A stretch of 64,000 nucleotides of DNA from Metridium senile (Eukaryota; Cnidaria; Anthozoa; Actiniaria; Metridiidae), in contig OX459108.1 of the NCBI GenBank assembly GCA_949775045.1, positions 443,123 through 507,122 on the forward strand, read 5' to 3'. Under the pieces are notes generated by a model. That model was not told the origin of the DNA. It saw nothing but the letters and a program-made list of their open reading frames with translations, and did no database searches. This document shows, one piece after another, positions 62,925-64,000 of the stretch. Numbering within the stretch: position 1 is the stretch's first letter; each line of letters begins with the position of its first letter. The position numbers and the translations under genes were made by a program.

Positions 62925-63846
62925 GAACAGACAAACAAACAGACAAACATACATACATACAAACAAACAAAACGACAAACACTTTACTCACTGTGGTACT
63001 TGAGGCTCAAAGTCCGATTCAGACATTGCAACAAACGTCACCATCCCGTTGAACAAACCCCGTCTCCATGGTGACACCTTGATCACGTGCTCTGCAGTTT
63101 TTGACGGTAGGACAGTCAGTGATGATGGACCAGAAATGACGTCAATGTCCGTGAGGACCTGGTAAAGACATCAGTATTAGGATGAGCAGGGGCGGATCTA
63201 GTCCATAGAGGCACCATACACTCCCCCTCCCCTCCCCCCTTAGCTCTTTAATTACACCTACTTTATTTAAGACATATTTTCAATTGGGTGTGTGTTAGTC
63301 TGATGTTAGCATGTACCTTGAATGTGATCTTCTTCTTTGTCATGTTGGGCACATGAAGAACATGTGTTACACTACAAGAACAATAATATAGTTAGCAACA
63401 ATATTATCATCATTCATTATCATGATCATCGTTATCATCATCATCATCGTTATCATTACCACCATAACCACCATTATCATCATCATCACCATCATCATCC
63501 CCATCATCACCATCATTATCACCATCATTATCATGGTTATCATTATCACCATAATCATCATTATCATTATCATCATCATCACCATCAATAAATATATCAG
63601 AAAAAAATCATCACCATCATCATCATTATTATCATCATCGTTATCACCACCACCACCACGATCATCATCATCACTATCATCATCACCATCATCATATTCA
63701 CTACCGTAATGACCAATAAATCATCACCTTTGTCGTGCTTCGCATTCAATGACCACGTTATCAAGAGCCAGCGGTTTCTGCCCCATACCGGTAAGCCTAT
63801 AGACCTGTTCTGTACCATCCATTTGATTGGTCAATACTAGCTCACC
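56831..63846 (-). CDS. CFAP47: cilia- and flagella-associated protein 47-like, C-terminal part (5' end beyond window)
   Basis: Thirteen exons: 63728-63846, 63317-63371, 62992-63158, 62424-62792, 61875-61982, 61538-61646, 61135-61239, 60539-60716, 59714-60203, 58834-58980, 58144-58305, 57379-57547 and 56831-57046 (TAA), 797 codons with consistent phases. Upstream exons lie beyond 64000. The protein is a chain of immunoglobulin-like ASH/MSP-type beta modules, recognisable by recurring phrases: [117 protein letters not shown]. The end, [20 protein letters not shown] then [20 protein letters not shown], is what I recall for CFAP47. CFAP47 acts in the central apparatus of motile cilia and sperm flagella. 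HYDIN or CFAP65/74 are alternatives with similar modules. Confidence 0.75.
57150..57375 (+). repeat. ATC array in last CFAP47 intron
   Basis: Interrupted CATCATCACCATCATCATC array beginning within ten bases of the donor of the penultimate exon (57379). Confidence 0.9.
57700..58142 (+). repeat. ATC arrays with a 96-bp duplication, CFAP47 intron 11
   Basis: An interrupted ATC array in which TATAATAAACATCATCATCT + TCATCATTATCATCATCTTC + ACCATCGTCATCTACATCAT + CGTCATCTACATTATCTACA is duplicated (57931 and 58024). It reaches the donor at 58143 with no gap. Confidence 0.9.
58318..58562 (+). repeat. two-copy tandem duplication of about 121 bp
   Basis: TCACTTTTTTAACGTCTCAA + TCTTCTAGCCAGACACAAGA + GTCTTACTAATTGGGGAGAC, continuing through TACATTAAATATTTTAGCAC, is present twice with few changes, suggesting a recent duplication in CFAP47 intron 10. 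Confidence 0.9.
58682..58772 (+). repeat. GGAA tetranucleotide array
   Basis: About 22 perfect copies of GGAA (AAGG) in CFAP47 intron 10. Confidence 0.95.
59000..59300. mobile_element. composite of MITE fragments
   Basis: 59008-59106 carries AAGCCTGGTTCACATTAGCG and inverted GAGTC words. 59113-59290 is one end of the GCCCGGGAAAACGGCTTCAA family (complete copy at 8161-8609) with several AACATT words. Both lie in CFAP47 intron 9. Confidence 0.7.
59393..59692. mobile_element. 300-bp fold-back element
   Basis: AAAAAACGTTGTCAGAAGGA + GATCTGAATCTGCAATCTGA + GGCCGAAATGAATT is inverted as AATTCATTTTGGTCTCAGAT + TGCAGATTCAGATCTCCTTC + TGACACCGTTTTTT. In CFAP47 intron 9. Confidence 0.85.
60240..60480 (+). 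repeat. GAT array in CFAP47 intron 8
   Basis: GTGGTGATAGTGGTAATGAT + GATGATGATTAAAATGATGA + CGATGATGATGATG duplicated at about 60 bp, then interrupted GAT. Confidence 0.9.
60760..61133 (+). repeat. GAT/AAT array in CFAP47 intron 7
   Basis: Interrupted GATAATGGTGATAATGATGA array that runs directly into the donor of the exon ending at 61135 (GTAATTATC on the gene strand). Confidence 0.95.
61268..61450 (+). repeat. ATGG tetranucleotide array
   Basis: About 24 perfect copies of GGAT followed by GAAT variants, in CFAP47 intron 6. Confidence 0.95.
62150..62422 (+). repeat. ATC array in CFAP47 intron 4
   Basis: ATCATCATTGTC repeated with ATC runs; reaches the donor of the exon ending at 62424 (gene-strand GTAAGATGATGATG). 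Confidence 0.95.
62815..62975 (+). repeat. CAGA/CAAA tetranucleotide array
   Basis: CAGACAGACAGACAGACAAA tract in CFAP47 intron 3, between the acceptor at 62793 and the donor at 62991. Confidence 0.95.
63405..63700 (+). repeat. ATC array in CFAP47 intron 1 of the window
   Basis: Interrupted ATCATCATTATCATCACCAT array between the exons at 63317-63371 and 63728-63846. H, I/M and S/P ORFs are artefacts. Confidence 0.9.
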
Positions 63847-64000
63847 CTGTAACAACAACACATTTACACTGAATATATAGTACTATAGTATTTATCAGAT
63901 TAGTAATGAGCAGGAACACCCGTCTCAAAGCGGATGGAAACCCATCAGGGTTAGTCCCTACGTCTTTTACAAATATCCATTTACAGTAACAATATTCCCC

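Overview
This window comes from an animal nuclear genome, not a prokaryote. Every recognisable gene is split by GT-AG introns, genes lie on both strands, and the spaces between exons are packed with microsatellites, minisatellites and small fold-back (MITE-like) elements. The gene set includes a synaptotagmin-like protein, a secreted protein joining a WSC-like cysteine module to a ShKT module, MRNIP, a Frizzled-like 7TM receptor, RIOX2, GDAP2 and the ciliary protein CFAP47. It fits a non-bilaterian marine animal. I lean to a cnidarian because of the WSC-like/ShKT protein and the general MITE style, but a sponge is not excluded; this is inference from memory and not a database result.

Layout. 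1-2389: GTGAAT/ATTCAC minisatellite and AT-rich sequence. 2390-4029 (+): last three exons of a synaptotagmin-like protein. 4030-7960: repeats (ACAGGAAGCCCA array, long palindromes, TTGG array, a 66-bp satellite). 7969-12590 (-): five-exon secreted WSC-like/ShKT gene with a 24-nt microexon. 13784-14590 (+): two weak orphan exons. 14614-17089 (+): four-exon NDUFB4-like complex I subunit. 17250-19410: 54-bp satellite with a 470-bp higher-order period. 19468-23377 (-): MRNIP, three exons. 24948-33723 (+): eight-exon 7TM receptor of Frizzled/Smoothened type without a CRD. 36199-44538 (-): ten-exon RIOX2 with a charged insertion. 46762-55355 (-): eleven-exon GDAP2. 56831-63846 (-): the last 13 exons of a CFAP47-like gene that runs out of the window.

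Exon coordinates were worked out by hand from splice consensus, reading-frame phase and similarity to remembered family sequences. In each complete gene the exon phases sum to an open frame. The genes do not form one pathway; they are ordinary housekeeping, ciliary and signalling genes that happen to be neighbours.

The unusual part is the repeat landscape. Several tandem satellites appear to be grown from the ends of fold-back elements (6.66-7.95 kb; 34.8 and 44.9 kb). A 70-bp satellite matches a dispersed single-copy repeat. GAT/ATC arrays very often begin within a few bases of splice donors. RIOX2 is bracketed by two blocks of the same minisatellite, and its stop codon lies at the edge of another repeat array. 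I found no convincing new enzymatic or defence system.
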